Part shown: positions 8,324-9,211 of the stretch, piece after piece
How positions within the stretch are numbered: the first letter of the stretch is position 1
Layout of the letters: the number at the start of each line of letters is the position of its first letter
Assembly (NCBI GenBank): GCA_002292185.1
Contig: DBBL01000112.1
Location: 20,173-29,383 of the forward strand
Source of the DNA: Akkermansiaceae bacterium UBA985
Lineage (GTDB): Bacteria > Verrucomicrobiota > Verrucomicrobiia > Verrucomicrobiales > Akkermansiaceae
Length of the DNA stretch: 9,211 nucleotides
Reading direction: 5' to 3'
Program-made: the position numbers and the translations under genes
The notes under the pieces: model-generated
What the model saw: only the letters and a program-made list of their open reading frames with translations
The model's database searches: none
Told to the model about the DNA's origin: nothing

Positions 8324-8426
8324 GATTTGTGCCGCAATTTACTGGTGCCAGCTTATGTGGGCGTTTGTTGGGGCAGATGCATGGGCATGAGTGCATTGAA
8401 TGGCCCAGCCGTAACGTGGCAAGTTA

Positions 8427-9211
8427 TTATTGCATGCCTGCCTCTTCGAGCTTCTGGGCCATTTCTACTTTTTGCAGGGCTTCGGTGAGCTCAAAAACAT
8501 CACCGTCGAACACACCATCCATATTGTGGGTGGTGAAGCCGATGCGGTGGTCGGTGATGCGTGACTGCGGGAAGTTGTAGGTGCGGATTTTTTCGGAGCG
8601 GTCACCGGAGCCGATCAATGAACGTCGTTGGGCTGAGTATTGCTCGGCTTGCTCGCGTTGCTTGGCCTCAAAGAGCTTGGCTCGGATGATTTCCAGTGCC
8701 TTCTCCTTGTTCTGCGTCTGGGAGCGGCCGTCTTGGCACTTAACCTGGATACCTGTCGGTAAGTGGGTGATTTGCACGGCGGAGTCCGTCGTATTGACGT
8801 GCTGTCCACCCGGGCCTCCTGAGCGGGTCGCTTTGATTTCGAGCTCCTCCATCTTGAGTTGCACGTCAACGTCCTCTGCCTCGGGCATGACGGCGACCGT
8901 GCAGGTGGAGGTGTGGATGCGGCCTTGGGTCTCGGTGGCAGGGACGCGCTGAACGCGGTGGACACCAGACTCGTATTTCATAAAACGGAAGACCTCCTCA
9001 CCGGTGATTTTGATGACGACTTTGGAGAATCCACCTGCCTCCGAGGGTGTAGAGTCGAGGTGCTCATATTTCCAGTTGCGCTGCTCGGCGTAGCGCTGAT
9101 ACATGCGCATCATCTCACCGGCAAAAATCGCGGCTTCGTCACCACCTGCACCAGAGCGGATCTCGAGCAGTGCATCGCGGTCCTCGGCCTCGTCACGGGG
9201 AAGTAGGGCGT
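8427..9211 (-). CDS. prfA: Peptide chain release factor 1 (N-terminus outside window)
   Basis: RF1 recognises UAA and UAG in the ribosomal A site and triggers hydrolysis of the finished peptide. The frame is open from the right window edge to the TAA at 8429-8427, giving 260 visible residues of a protein usually near 360, so about 100 N-terminal residues are missing. Residues upstream of the internal ATG at 9113 already match the family ([22 protein letters not shown]), so that ATG is not the start. The codon-recognition tripeptide PAT at fragment residues 90-92 ([10 protein letters not shown]) marks RF1; RF2 has SPF there. The catalytic GGQ is at 134-136 ([14 protein letters not shown], bases 8810-8802). 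[22 protein letters not shown] follows near 201-222, with some positions differing from E. coli as expected. The methyltransferase gene prmC, often next to prfA, is not immediately downstream; metH follows after 188 bases without a clear terminator. Confidence 0.97.
   Translation of the reverse strand, partial: ALLPRDEAEDRDALLEIRSGAGGDEAAIFAGEMMRMYQRYAEQRNWKYEHLDSTPSEAGGFSKVVIKITGEEVFRFMKYESGVHRVQRVPATETQGRIHTSTCTVAVMPEAEDVDVQLKMEELEIKATRSGGPGGQHVNTTDSAVQITHLPTGIQVKCQDGRSQTQNKEKALEIIRAKLFEAKQREQAEQYSAQRRSLIGSGDRSEKIRTYNFPQSRITDHRIGFTTHNMDGVFDGDVFELTEALQKVEMAQKLEEAGMQ

Noticed and set aside
8239..8426. Search for a cobalamin, SAM or SAH riboswitch before metH
   Set aside because: No B12-box, SAM-riboswitch core or SAH-riboswitch-like conserved block could be seen, and the 188-base gap is short for a cobalamin riboswitch plus promoter.
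8427..9113. Reading the release factor as RF2 (prfB)
   Set aside because: It has the RF1 tripeptide PAT rather than SPF, and the surrounding [10 protein letters not shown] and [13 protein letters not shown] sequences are RF1-like.
1..9211. A defence, mobile or otherwise novel gene cluster
   Set aside because: All six genes belong to well-known housekeeping or biosynthetic families, or to a widespread HD-domain family. There is no integrase, transposase, toxin-antitoxin pair or CRISPR-like array.

Overview
The window carries ordinary chromosomal housekeeping and biosynthetic genes. The protein style suggests a member of the Verrucomicrobiota, or more broadly the PVC/Bacteroidetes side of the bacteria. 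Three things point that way: the C-terminal architecture of the PurF fragment, a full-length MetH with extra segments compared with my recollection of the E. coli enzyme, and gene starts without a well-placed Shine-Dalgarno sequence. The assignment is inferred from memory of family sequences, not from a search. No phage, transposon, CRISPR, tRNA or rRNA signal was found.

Layout. Four genes read rightward: the 3' half of purF (amidophosphoribosyltransferase, cut by the left edge), an OB-fold plus HD-domain protein of the YhaM exoribonuclease type, then leuC and leuD, the two subunits of isopropylmalate isomerase. Two genes read leftward: metH (cobalamin-dependent methionine synthase, 1272 residues) and prfA (peptide chain release factor 1, whose N-terminus is cut by the right edge). 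leuD and metH converge across a 57-base gap. Every stretch without a gene is shorter than 230 bases.

How the genes relate. leuC and leuD encode one heterodimeric enzyme and are 42 bases apart, so they are almost certainly co-transcribed. The other genes serve separate processes (purine synthesis, RNA turnover or another phosphohydrolase role, methionine/folate metabolism, translation termination) and show no obvious common pathway.

I did not find an undescribed multi-gene system. The points worth a second look are small: a perfect tandem repeat of AAGACY hexamers touching the leuD start codon, a degenerate TTGAG-containing motif recurring just after stop codons in the short intergenic gaps, an 8-bp inverted repeat upstream of metH, two extra segments in MetH, and loss of the CxxC iron-sulfur ligands in PurF.
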